Part shown: positions 8,204-16,281 of the stretch, piece by piece | How the letters are laid out: every line of letters starts with the position of its first letter | Position numbering within the stretch: position 1 is the stretch's first letter | Assembly: GCA_035539135.1 (NCBI GenBank) | Contig: DATLJD010000010.1 | Span: forward strand, 40,303 to 104,302 | DNA from: JABFWF01 sp035539135 | Lineage (GTDB): Bacteria; Pseudomonadota; Gammaproteobacteria; Xanthomonadales; Xanthomonadaceae | Length of the DNA stretch: 64,000 nt | Reading direction: 5' to 3' | Notes under the pieces: model-generated | Told to the model about the DNA's origin: nothing | The model's input: the letters and a program-made list of their open reading frames with translations, nothing else | Databases searched by the model: none | Position numbers and translations under genes: made by a program

Positions 8204-9847
8204 TTATGCCGGCAGCAAGGTCTCGCGCAGGGCGACGAGGCTGTCGATGGCGTGCACGCGGCCCTGTTCGACATCCGCCGGCACCAGCCTCCGCGTTCCC
8301 TCGTGGTGCGTTGCGAACGCGCCCCCCCGGCGCAGGAGGAACGCGCAGCCATAGCCGCTCCGCAGCGCCCCGAGCGCATCCCGGAAATAATTGTCGCCCA
8401 CCATGCACAGGCGCCCGGGTTCGATCGACAGCGCTTCCGCGACCGCGGCGAACGCGCCCGGGTGCGGCTTTTCCGCACCCGTCTCCCGCGCATAGACGAC
8501 AGTCGGGATGGCTGCCAGCGCCGGCGCGTTGCGGATCTTGGCTTGCTGCGTCGGCGGCGGATTGTCGGTGAGGATCGCGAGCTTCAGTCCGGCCTCGCGC
8601 AGCGAGCGCAGAACCGGCGCGACGTCGGGATAGACCGGCGTGTCCGGAACGCGGGCGGCGCGGTACGCCTCGAGCAGGATGGCGTGCCGGTCCTGGTCCC
8701 ATCCGAACCGCTCGGCCAGGCGGTCGATCAGGTGCGCACGCTCGCCTTCGTCCACATATTGCGCCGCGGCCAGGAGGAATTCGTCGCGATCCACCCATCC
8801 GGCGGTCGCGGCCACCGCGCCCTGAAGTTTCTCCATCATCCAGAGCTTGTGGTCCACGAGGGTGTCGTCAAGGTCGAAGACGACGCCCGCCGGCGGCTTG
8901 GCGAGCCGAGGCAGGGCGATGGTCTGCAGGCGGCGGACGGTCTTGGCCGGGCGCCTGGCGGGCGGAGACGACGCGTCCGCGGCGCCCATGAAGAACGCGG
9001 CGAGGTTCACGCCTTCCGCCAGCCCGTGGACGGCGGACGTGCCGAACCTCGGGTTCACGTCGGACACGAACGTGGGAGCACCCACTGGCGAAATCAGCTG
9101 GATGTTGAAGATGCCAAGCCCGCCCGCTTGCGCGATCGCGGCCGCGACGTCGCGCGCGAGCGACGCCAGACCGGTGTCCTCCACCGACTCGGAGATCACC
9201 GCGTATCCACCCGACGTGCGGATTCGACGCCGTATCACGAGCGGCGACAGCTCGCCCGGCCGCGACAGGGCGAAGTCAACCGAATGCTCGTGGAAGTCCG
9301 CGACCAGCGGCACCCACACCAGGGGTTCGTCGCGCGCGGCCTGCTGCGTGCGCGCCTGGTCCTGCGAGGCGGCGATCACGGTGCCGGTACCGCCCCAGCC
9401 GAACCGCGGCTTCCCGAACAGTGGCGACGAGAAGTCGTGGCCCGAGGGATCGACCGGGAGCTGTGTCGGCAGGCCCCGGTCTGCGAGGAACCGGGCCGTG
9501 CGTTGCTTGTCGAGGAGCACTTCCACCAGTTGCGGGGAAGACACCGCCACCTTCGCGCCGGCCGCCTCCAGCTCCGCGCGGCGCGCGGCGAGCAGCGGCA
9601 GTTCCCGCGCGGTCGCCGGGAAGACCGCGCGGACCGCGTTGTCCTCGATCAGCCGGCGCAGCGCCGCGACGAAGGCATCCGCGTCCGCCAACGGCGGCAC
9701 CACGAAGTACTCCGCGCACTGGTAGCGGGTCACGTTGTCGGCGTGCACGTCGGCGATCATCGGCCGCAGGCCGGGGATGCACTGCAGCGATTCCAGCAGC
9801 CCGAGCCCCTGGAAGCCGCCGCCGCTGACGATCAGCGCGCCGCTCAT
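8204..9847 (-). CDS. ATP-grasp domain fused to HAD-family hydrolase
   Basis: A 547-residue two-domain protein. Residues 1 to ~310 have a pre-ATP-grasp fold (SGGGFQGLGLLESL, then alternating strands), LLDKQRTARFLADRGLP, a glycine loop FGKPRFGWGGTGT and a metal-binding VSDVNPRFGTS, as in carbamoyl-phosphate-synthase-like ligases. Residues ~320-547 form a HAD hydrolase: VFDLDDT at 323-329 with nucleophile Asp325, ILTDN, AEKPHPGAF, and CMVGDNYFRDA. ATP-grasp enzymes join a carboxylate to an amine through an acyl-phosphate, so with the adjacent sugar aminotransferase it may amidate an amino sugar with an amino or hydroxy acid; the HAD part could dephosphorylate a substrate. This is inference. Its start overlaps the methyltransferase stop by 4 bases. 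Confidence 0.82.
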   Translation of the reverse strand: MSGALIVSGGGFQGLGLLESLQCIPGLRPMIADVHADNVTRYQCAEYFVVPPLADADAFVAALRRLIEDNAVRAVFPATARELPLLAARRAELEAAGAKVAVSSPQLVEVLLDKQRTARFLADRGLPTQLPVDPSGHDFSSPLFGKPRFGWGGTGTVIAASQDQARTQQAARDEPLVWVPLVADFHEHSVDFALSRPGELSPLVIRRRIRTSGGYAVISESVEDTGLASLARDVAAAIAQAGGLGIFNIQLISPVGAPTFVSDVNPRFGTSAVHGLAEGVNLAAFFMGAADASSPPARRPAKTVRRLQTIALPRLAKPPAGVVFDLDDTLVDHKLWMMEKLQGAVAATAGWVDRDEFLLAAAQYVDEGERAHLIDRLAERFGWDQDRHAILLEAYRAARVPDTPVYPDVAPVLRSLREAGLKLAILTDNPPPTQQAKIRNAPALAAIPTVVYARETGAEKPHPGAFAAVAEALSIEPGRLCMVGDNYFRDALGALRSGYGCAFLLRRGGAFATHHEGTRRLVPADVEQGRVHAIDSLVALRETLLPA

Positions 9848-10581
9848 CCCAGGCGAGCTTCGAGCAGGATCCCGTTGGCGATGTCGGGAAGGCCGTAGCC
9901 GACCTCGATCAGCGCCTTGTCGAGGGCGGGCCCCATGTGCAGCGAGTGCAGCTGGCCGCTGGTCAGCGGCTTGAGCATCAGACCGTGGCGCGCGGCGACC
10001 CGGTAACCGCTGTCCTCGACCAGCCGTGCGATCGAATCGGCGTCGAAGTAGCGCTTGTGCCCCAGGGCAAGGTCCGACGGACTGAGCGAGTAGATGTCGG
10101 GCATCAGGCCGGCGGCGTGGCCGAGCAGGCGATGGAGCGAGCGTGCGTTGGGGACCGAGACGAACAGCACGCCGCCGGGCGCGAGGAACTCGCGGAACCT
10201 GCGCAGGATCAGTCCCGGGTCGTCAACGTGCTCGAGGACGAAGCCCATTTCGATCAGGTCGAACTGCCGGTCGAACGAGATGTCTTCGAAATACGCGTGG
10301 TGGAGCTCGACGAACGCCGGCGGGTTCACGTTGCGCCGGTAGTCCGCGATGATCTCGGGCGAACCCTCGACCACGTGGTATTCGGCCAGGTCGGTGTTCT
10401 CGAACAGCGCGCGGCTCACGATCTGGCGGCCGATGCCCAGGCTCAGCGCCCGCACGCCGCGCTGGCCCGCCACCGCGGCGATGACCTTGCGCGTGTACGC
10501 CTCCATGAGCACCGTTTCGTCCCAGTAGTAGGGGAACGATTCCTCGTAGGCATCCTTGTACTGGTCGAGGTTTTCTTTCAT
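9844..10581 (-). CDS. Class I SAM-dependent methyltransferase
   Basis: A 245-residue methyltransferase-11/23-type protein. Motif I is degenerate (RALSLGIGRQIVSRALF instead of the usual GxGxG), followed by an acidic strand end VVEGSPE, an FDLIEMGFVLEHVDDP motif IV/post-I region and a SVPNARSLHRLLG segment common in methyltransferases of O-antigen clusters. Substrate is unknown; O- or N-methylation of a surface sugar is the natural guess. It overlaps the upstream GT2 gene and the downstream ATP-grasp/HAD gene by 4 bases each, so the three are surely one transcriptional and translational unit. Confidence 0.8.
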   Translation of the reverse strand: MKENLDQYKDAYEESFPYYWDETVLMEAYTRKVIAAVAGQRGVRALSLGIGRQIVSRALFENTDLAEYHVVEGSPEIIADYRRNVNPPAFVELHHAYFEDISFDRQFDLIEMGFVLEHVDDPGLILRRFREFLAPGGVLFVSVPNARSLHRLLGHAAGLMPDIYSLSPSDLALGHKRYFDADSIARLVEDSGYRVAARHGLMLKPLTSGQLHSLHMGPALDKALIEVGYGLPDIANGILLEARLG

Positions 10582-11591
10582 TGGGGATCCGCCGGTCCGA
10601 AATAGTCGCGAACGATGAAGTTGGGGCGGGCCTGCGTCTGCACGAAGATCCGCGAGATGTAGAGACCCAGCACGCCCATGAGGGTGATGATCACCCCGCC
10701 CATGCCGATGATCAGCAGCGAGAGGGTAGTGAATCCCGCCAGCAGGGAAGACGGGTCCAGAAGCTTGCGCACCAGGATGAAGCAGGCGAACGCGACGGCG
10801 GCGGCGGTCAACGCGAGGCCGAACCCGAGCATCAGCTTGAGCGGCACTGCCGAGAAGGAGGTGATCGCCTCGATCAGCAGCGACACGCGCCGACGCAGCG
10901 AATAGCTCGAGCCGCCTTCGCGGGAGCGGGTGGCAACCTTCACCGCCACCTGCCGGAAGCCGGTCCAGTACATCATCCCGGCGAGGAAGATGTTGCGGTC
11001 GCCGAGGCTGAGCAGCGCGTCGACGTAGGGCCGCTTCATCAGCCGCTCGCTGGTGACGCTTTCCGGCACCTTGGTGTCGCTCAGGCGGTTGAACAGCTTC
11101 CAGAACAGCCCGCCGCCGACCCGCGCGACCCAGCCGCCGCGACGGCGTTCCTGGACGCCGTAGACGACGTCCGCCTCCGTCTGCCGCATCGTCTTGAGGA
11201 ACTCCGGGAGCACCGACGGCGCGACCTCGAGGTCGCAGTCGATGACGAACACGAGTTCCCCGCGGGCGTAATGCAGGCCGGCGAGGGCCGCCCGGTGGTG
11301 GCCGAAGTTGCGCGACAGCTCGAGCACCCTGATGCGGTGGTCGGCGCGATGCGCTTCCATCAGGTACGCGAGCGACTCGTCCGGGGAGCCGTCGTTGACG
11401 AAGAGGATTTCGTAGTCGGCGATCCCGGTCGCCGCAATCGCCTCGCCCATCTGCCGCAGGAATTCGGGCAGGAAAGGCAGCGAGCGGTACACCATCGTCA
11501 CCACGCTCAGCCGGCAGGCACCCGCAGGGGGGGCCGGCCCGCGGCGCCCCGGCTGCTGCGCGTGGGCCTGGAGCGCCGGCGGCTGGCTCAT
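10578..11591 (-). CDS. GT2 glycosyltransferase, polyprenyl-phosphate sugar transferase type
   Basis: A 337-residue family-2 glycosyltransferase with a GT-A domain (LSVVTMVYRS, FVNDGSPDES, ELSRNFGHHRAALAGL, VIDCDLE as the DxD-type metal site) followed by two C-terminal membrane helices near residues 245-270 and 280-310. This architecture is that of DPM1, ArnC and GtrB-like enzymes that load a sugar from a nucleotide donor onto undecaprenyl phosphate at the inner membrane. With the SMR-like protein and WecE downstream, a lipid-linked amino-sugar donor is a sensible product. Start at 11591 overlaps the etfA stop as ATGA, so this gene is coupled to etfBA; the open frame upstream is a shadow of etfA. 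Confidence 0.85.
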   Translation of the reverse strand: MSQPPALQAHAQQPGRRGPAPPAGACRLSVVTMVYRSLPFLPEFLRQMGEAIAATGIADYEILFVNDGSPDESLAYLMEAHRADHRIRVLELSRNFGHHRAALAGLHYARGELVFVIDCDLEVAPSVLPEFLKTMRQTEADVVYGVQERRRGGWVARVGGGLFWKLFNRLSDTKVPESVTSERLMKRPYVDALLSLGDRNIFLAGMMYWTGFRQVAVKVATRSREGGSSYSLRRRVSLLIEAITSFSAVPLKLMLGFGLALTAAAVAFACFILVRKLLDPSSLLAGFTTLSLLIIGMGGVIITLMGVLGLYISRIFVQTQARPNFIVRDYFGPADPQ

Positions 11592-12526
11592 AGGGCGGCG
11601 CCGAGTTCCGGCAGCAGCTGGAACAGGTCGCCCACCAAGCCGATGTCCGCGACCTCGAAGATCGGCGCGTCCGGGTCCTTGTTGATCGCGACGATCGTGC
11701 CCGCGTCCTTGATGCCGGTCAGGTGCTGGATCGCGCCGCTGATGCCGACCGCGACGTACAGCTCGGGGGCGATGATCTTGCCGGTCTGGCCGACCTGCAG
11801 CTCGTTCGGCACGTAGCCCGCGTCCACCGCGGCGCGCGACGCGCCGACCGCCGCGCCGAGCTTGTCGGCGAGCTTGTAGATGATCTCGAAGTTTTCCTTC
11901 GAACCGACGCCGCGGCCGCCGGAGACCACGCGGCGCGCGCTCTGCAGGTCGGGGCGGTCGGACTTGCCGGCGGCGAGGCCGACGTAGCGGGTGTGGGTCG
12001 GCAGCGCCGCGTCCACCGACGCGGACTCGATCGCCGCGTTGCCGCCGCGCGCCGCTTCCGGCCAGGATGCGGTGCGCACGGTGGCGACCACCGCCTGGCC
12101 TTCCGGCGCCTCCACGGTGACGATCGCGTTGCCGGCATACACCGGCCGCTTGAACGTGCGCGGGCCGTCCACCGCCATCAGGTCGGACACCTGGGCCACG
12201 CCGAGCAGCGCGGCGACGCAGGGCATCAGGTCCTTGCCGAAGGTCGTGCTGGGGCCGAACACATGGCTGTAGCCGGCGGCCAGCTGCGCCACCTGCGGCG
12301 CCAGCACTTGCGCGATCGCGTGCGCGTTGGCCGGGTTGGCGACCGCGAGCACGCGGCTCACGCCGGCGATCTGCGCGGCCTCGGCGGCGACGGAGGCCGG
12401 GTCGGCGGCCAGCACCGCGACGTCGATGGATTCCGGCGAGAGCGCCTGCGCCGCGGAGACGCACTTCGCGGTCGCGGGGTTGAGCTTGCCGTCCAGGTGT
12501 TCGGCGACGATCAGAACCTTGGTCAT
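11588..12526 (-). CDS. etfA: Electron transfer flavoprotein, alpha subunit
   Basis: A 312-residue ETF alpha subunit that binds FAD and, with EtfB, passes electrons from acyl-CoA and other dehydrogenases to ETF-ubiquinone oxidoreductase. The C-terminal FAD domain is intact: SGGRGVGSKENFEII, AAVGASRAAVDAGYVP, QVGQTGKIIAPELYVAVGIS, AIQHLTGIK and VAINKDPDAPIFEVADIGLVGD. Start and etfB stop share one base (TGATG), giving translational coupling; the stop overlaps the GT2 start. In xanthomonads etfA marks the boundary of the LPS locus, as it appears to do here. Confidence 0.95.
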   Translation of the reverse strand: MTKVLIVAEHLDGKLNPATAKCVSAAQALSPESIDVAVLAADPASVAAEAAQIAGVSRVLAVANPANAHAIAQVLAPQVAQLAAGYSHVFGPSTTFGKDLMPCVAALLGVAQVSDLMAVDGPRTFKRPVYAGNAIVTVEAPEGQAVVATVRTASWPEAARGGNAAIESASVDAALPTHTRYVGLAAGKSDRPDLQSARRVVSGGRGVGSKENFEIIYKLADKLGAAVGASRAAVDAGYVPNELQVGQTGKIIAPELYVAVGISGAIQHLTGIKDAGTIVAINKDPDAPIFEVADIGLVGDLFQLLPELGAAL

Positions 12527-13278
12527 CACAGCAGCCCCTTCGCCTTGAGTGCGGCGACCAGTTCCGCCGCGTCTTTCACCATCACGCCCTTGCTGCGCTT
12601 CGCCGGCGCCGCGTAGGACAGCGCCTTGAGCCCGGCGCCCGCGTCCACGCCGAGATCGGCGAACGGGATGCTTTCCAGCGGCTTGCTCTTCGCCTTCATG
12701 ATGTCCGGCAGCTTGATGAAGCGCGGCTCGTTGAGGCGCAGGTCGGTGGTGACCACCGCCGGCAGGTCGATTTCCAGGGTTTCCAGGCCGGCGTCCACCT
12801 CGCGGGTGACGGTGGCCTTGCCGCCCTCGACCTCCAGCTTCGAGGCGAAGGTCGCCTGCGGCCGCTGCCACAGCGTCGCCAGCATCTGCCCGGTCTGGTT
12901 GGCGTCGTCGTCGATCGCCTGCTTGCCGAGGATCACCAGGTCCGGCTGTTCCTTCTCGACCAGCTTCAGCAGGGCGCGCGCGGCGGTCAGCGGCTGCACG
13001 TCCTGGCCGGCCTCGGTGACCACGTGGACGGCGCGGTTGGCGCCCATCGCCAGGCCGTTGCGCAGGTGCGCCTGGGCGTCGGCCGGGGCGATCGTGGCGA
13101 CCACGACCTCGGTCGCGATGCCCTTGTCGCGCAGGCGCAGCGCTTCCTCCAGCGCGATCTCGTCGAAGGGGTTGGCGGAGAGCTTGACGCCCTCGGTGAC
13201 CACGCCCGAGCCGTCCGGCCGGACCTGGATGCGGACATTGAAGTCCACCACGCGCTTGTAGGCGACGAGGATCTTCAT
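12526..13278 (-). CDS. etfB: Electron transfer flavoprotein, beta subunit
   Basis: A 250-residue ETF beta subunit starting MKILVAYKRVVDFNVRIQV. It shows the AMP-binding and recognition-loop features of the family: NPFDEIALEEALRL, LVILGKQAIDDDANQTGQMLA and TTDLRLNEPRFIKLPDIMKAKSKP. It pairs with EtfA, encoded immediately downstream with a one-base overlap. A GGAACC stretch lies upstream of the ATG. Divergent cysD begins 180 bases away, so the shared intergenic gap 13279-13458 must hold promoters for both units. Confidence 0.95.
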   Translation of the reverse strand: MKILVAYKRVVDFNVRIQVRPDGSGVVTEGVKLSANPFDEIALEEALRLRDKGIATEVVVATIAPADAQAHLRNGLAMGANRAVHVVTEAGQDVQPLTAARALLKLVEKEQPDLVILGKQAIDDDANQTGQMLATLWQRPQATFASKLEVEGGKATVTREVDAGLETLEIDLPAVVTTDLRLNEPRFIKLPDIMKAKSKPLESIPFADLGVDAGAGLKALSYAAPAKRSKGVMVKDAAELVAALKAKGLL

Positions 13279-13458
13279 CGTCTGGGGTTCCTTTTGCGGA
13301 AGGCGTCGGGCGACCCGGGCGCCGAAAGCGGCCATTTTACCCGGCTGGCGTGACCGGCGCGCGGAGGGGTGGCGCTTTGCCGCAGCGCAAAGGGGCGCCC
13401 GCATCGGGACGTTCACCCGGCGTGGCTAGAATGCGGCGACTCCCCCACCGGCGACCCG

Positions 13459-14367
13459 ATGCCCGCCCAGACCGCCTCCCATCTCGACCGCCTCGAGGCC
13501 GAAAGCATCCACGTCCTGCGCGAGGTCGCGGCCGAGTTCCGCAATCCGGTGATGCTGTATTCGGTGGGCAAGGACAGCTCGGTGCTGCTGCACCTGCTGC
13601 TCAAGGCCTTCTTCCCGGCGCGCCCGCCGATCCCGCTGCTGCACGTGGACACCACCTGGAAGTTCCGCGAGATGATCGCCTTCCGCGATCGCCGGGCGGC
13701 GGAAACCGGGGTCGAGCTGCGCACCTGGACCAACCAGGAAGGGCTCGCCCAGGGCATCGGCCCGGTCACCCACGGCGCCACGGTGCACACCGACGTGATG
13801 AAGACCCAGGCGCTCAAGCAGGCGCTCGACCACTGGGGCTTCGACGCCGCGATCGGCGGCGCCCGCCGCGACGAGGAGAAGTCGCGCGCGAAGGAGCGCA
13901 TCTTCTCGTTCCGCAACGCGCAGCATCGCTGGGACCCGAAGAACCAGCGGCCGGAGCTGTGGAACCTCTACAACACGCGCATCCACCAGGGCGAGTCGGT
14001 GCGCGTGTTCCCGCTCTCCAACTGGACCGAACTCGACGTCTGGCTGTACATCTACCGCGAGAAGATCCCGGTGCCCTCGCTATACCTCGCCGCCGAGCGT
14101 CCGGTGGTCGAACGCGACGGCGCGCTGATCATGGTCGACGACGAGCGCCTGCCGCTGCGCGCGGGCGAGACGCCGATGCGCAGGAAGGTGCGGTTCCGCA
14201 CCCTGGGCTGCTATCCGCTGACCGGCGCGATCGAGTCCGACGCCGACACCCTGGAGAAGATCATCGCCGAGATGCTGGTGGCGACCACCTCGGAGCGGCA
14301 GGGGCGGGTGATCGATCACGACCCGTCGGCGTCGATGGAGAAGAAGAAGCAGGAGGGCTACTTCTGA
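13459..14367 (+). CDS. cysD: Sulfate adenylyltransferase subunit 2 (CysD)
   Basis: A 302-residue ATP sulfurylase small subunit, exactly the usual length. The PP-loop YSVGKDSSVLLHL at about residues 33-45 binds ATP; IGGARRDEEKSRAKERIFSFR and FPLSNWTELDVW are further family signatures and the C-terminus SMEKKKQEGYF is typical. With CysN it makes adenosine 5'-phosphosulfate from sulfate and ATP for cysteine synthesis and for sulfated products. No strong Shine-Dalgarno sequence precedes the ATG; a TAGAAT hexamer at 13427-13432 could be the -10 box of a promoter giving a leader of about 20 bases. The stop overlaps the cysNC start by one base. Confidence 0.96.
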   Translation: MPAQTASHLDRLEAESIHVLREVAAEFRNPVMLYSVGKDSSVLLHLLLKAFFPARPPIPLLHVDTTWKFREMIAFRDRRAAETGVELRTWTNQEGLAQGIGPVTHGATVHTDVMKTQALKQALDHWGFDAAIGGARRDEEKSRAKERIFSFRNAQHRWDPKNQRPELWNLYNTRIHQGESVRVFPLSNWTELDVWLYIYREKIPVPSLYLAAERPVVERDGALIMVDDERLPLRAGETPMRRKVRFRTLGCYPLTGAIESDADTLEKIIAEMLVATTSERQGRVIDHDPSASMEKKKQEGYF

Positions 14368-16274
14368 TGCAGCGGGAAGCCGGGAATCGGGAGCCGGAAG
14401 CCGGGACGGCGGCAGCCGCGGTGGCGGCCTACCTCGCGCAGCACGAGTCGCGCGACCTGCTGCGCTTCATCACCTGCGGCAGCGTGGACGACGGCAAGAG
14501 CACCCTGATCGGGCGCCTGCTGCACGACACCAGGCTGCTGCTGGACGACCAGCTGGCGGCGCTGGAAGCCGACAGCCGCCGCCACGGCACCCAGAATGGC
14601 GAGATCGACTTCGCCCTGCTGGTCGACGGCCTGGCGGCCGAGCGGGAGCAGGGCATCACCATCGACGTCGCCTACCGCTTCTTCAACACCGACAGGCGCA
14701 AGTTCATCGTCGCCGATTGCCCCGGCCACGAGCAGTACACCCGCAACATGGCCACCGGCGCCTCCACCGCGGACCTCGCGGTGGTGCTGGTGGATGCGCG
14801 CAAGGGCCTGCTGACCCAGACCCGGCGCCACAGCTACATCGTGTCGCTGCTGGGCATCCGCCACGTGCTGCTGGCGGTGAACAAGATGGACCTGGTCGGC
14901 TACGACCAGGGCGCGTTCGACGCGATCGCGGACGGCTACCGCGCGCTCGCCGCGCAGCTCGGCATCCCGCACGTCGCCTGCATCCCGGTCTCGGCGCTGC
15001 GCGGCGACAACATGCTCGATCGCTCGCCGGCGATGCCCTGGTACGCGGGCGAGCCGCTGCTGCAGCACCTGGAAACGGTTCGGGTGGAGCGGAGCGACCG
15101 CCATTGCGGACTGCGCATGCCCGTGCAGTGGGTGTGCCGGCCGGACCAGAATTTCCGCGGCTTCGCCGGCACCATCGCCGCCGGCGAAGCGGCCCCCGGG
15201 CTGGACGTGACGGTGCTGCCGTCCGGCCAGCGCACGCGCGTCGCGCGCGTGGTGACCGCCGACGGCGATCTCGCGCGCGCCGGCGCCGGCCAGGCGGTGA
15301 CCCTGACCCTCGCCGACGAGGTCGACGTCAGCCGCGGCGACGTCATCGCCGCCGCGGGCGATCCGCCCGAGGTCGCCGACCAGTTCGCCGCCCACCTGCT
15401 GTGGCTGGGCACGCAGCCGCTGCTGCCCGGCCGCCGCTACTGGCTGAAGATCGGCACGCGCACGGTCGGCGCGCAGGTGACCGAGATCAAGCACAAGGTC
15501 GACGTCAACACCCAGGAGCGGCTGGCGGCGAAGCTGCTGGAGCTCAACGAGGTCGGCTACTGCAACCTGTACCTCGACCAGCCGGTGCCGTTCGAGGCCT
15601 ACGCCGACAACCGCGAGCTGGGCGCCTTCATCCTGGTCGACCGGCAGAGCAACGCGACGGTCGGCGCGGGCACCCTCGACTTCGCCCTGCGCCGCGCCGC
15701 CAACATCCACTGGCAGCACCTGGAGGTGGACAAGGCCGCGCGGGCGCGGATCAAGGGCCAGGCGCCGCGCTGCGTGTGGTTCACCGGCCTGTCCGGCTCG
15801 GGCAAGTCGACGATCGCCAACCTCGCCGAGAAGCGGCTGCTGGCGATGGGCCTGCACACCTACCTGCTGGACGGCGACAACGTCCGCCACGGGCTCAACA
15901 AGGACCTCGGCTTCACCGCCGAGGACCGGGTCGAGAACATCCGCCGGGTCGCCGAGGTCGCCCGGCTGATGGTCGACGCGGGGCTGATCGTGCTGGTCAG
16001 CTTCATCTCGCCGTTCCGCGCCGAGCGGCGGCTGGCACGCTCGCTGTTCGCCGAAGGCGAGTTCCTCGAGGTCTTCGTGGACACGCCGCTGGACGTGGCC
16101 GAGCAGCGCGACGTCAAGGGCCTGTACGCGAAGGCGCGGGCGGGCCGGATCGCGAACTTCACCGGCATCTCCTCGCCCTACGAGGTGCCGGAGCGGCCGG
16201 AACTGGTGCTCGACACCGTCGCCGAGGATGCCGCCGCGCTGGCCGAGCAACTGGTGCGGCGATTGACGGAATGA
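14367..16274 (+). CDS. cysNC: Bifunctional sulfate adenylyltransferase subunit 1 / adenylylsulfate kinase (CysNC)
   Basis: A 635-residue fusion. Residues ~30-440 are the CysN GTPase (GSVDDGKS P-loop at 38-45, DCPGHEQYTRNM, NKMDLV), which powers ATP sulfurylation with CysD. Residues ~460-635 are APS kinase (GLSGSGKS at 474-481, DGDNVRHGLNKDLGF, ISPFRAERR, FVDTPL), which makes PAPS. Fused CysNC is common in xanthomonads. The start overlaps the cysD stop (TGATG). The first dozen or so residues (after MQ) are encoded by near-repeats of GGAAGCCGGGA, so the N-terminus is longer than in E. coli CysN and may have grown from repeat DNA. Confidence 0.95.
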   Translation: MQREAGNREPEAGTAAAAVAAYLAQHESRDLLRFITCGSVDDGKSTLIGRLLHDTRLLLDDQLAALEADSRRHGTQNGEIDFALLVDGLAAEREQGITIDVAYRFFNTDRRKFIVADCPGHEQYTRNMATGASTADLAVVLVDARKGLLTQTRRHSYIVSLLGIRHVLLAVNKMDLVGYDQGAFDAIADGYRALAAQLGIPHVACIPVSALRGDNMLDRSPAMPWYAGEPLLQHLETVRVERSDRHCGLRMPVQWVCRPDQNFRGFAGTIAAGEAAPGLDVTVLPSGQRTRVARVVTADGDLARAGAGQAVTLTLADEVDVSRGDVIAAAGDPPEVADQFAAHLLWLGTQPLLPGRRYWLKIGTRTVGAQVTEIKHKVDVNTQERLAAKLLELNEVGYCNLYLDQPVPFEAYADNRELGAFILVDRQSNATVGAGTLDFALRRAANIHWQHLEVDKAARARIKGQAPRCVWFTGLSGSGKSTIANLAEKRLLAMGLHTYLLDGDNVRHGLNKDLGFTAEDRVENIRRVAEVARLMVDAGLIVLVSFISPFRAERRLARSLFAEGEFLEVFVDTPLDVAEQRDVKGLYAKARAGRIANFTGISSPYEVPERPELVLDTVAEDAAALAEQLVRRLTE

Positions 16275-16281
16275 CCAGGCG

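Larger units (their letters stand above)
1..11590. other. etfA-side part of a surface-polysaccharide (LPS/O-antigen) biosynthesis locus
   Basis: Ten genes here encode glycosyltransferase-like, lyase, acyltransferase, sugar aminotransferase, methyltransferase, ATP-grasp and membrane-transport-like proteins. The right edge is etfA, to which the leftward genes are joined by a 4-base overlap. In Xanthomonas the hypervariable LPS locus is known to lie between etfA and metB, so this is very probably the same chromosomal site. The left edge is outside the window. Base composition varies inside the locus (lowest around 200-2300), which fits a patchwork built by gene exchange. Confidence 0.75.
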
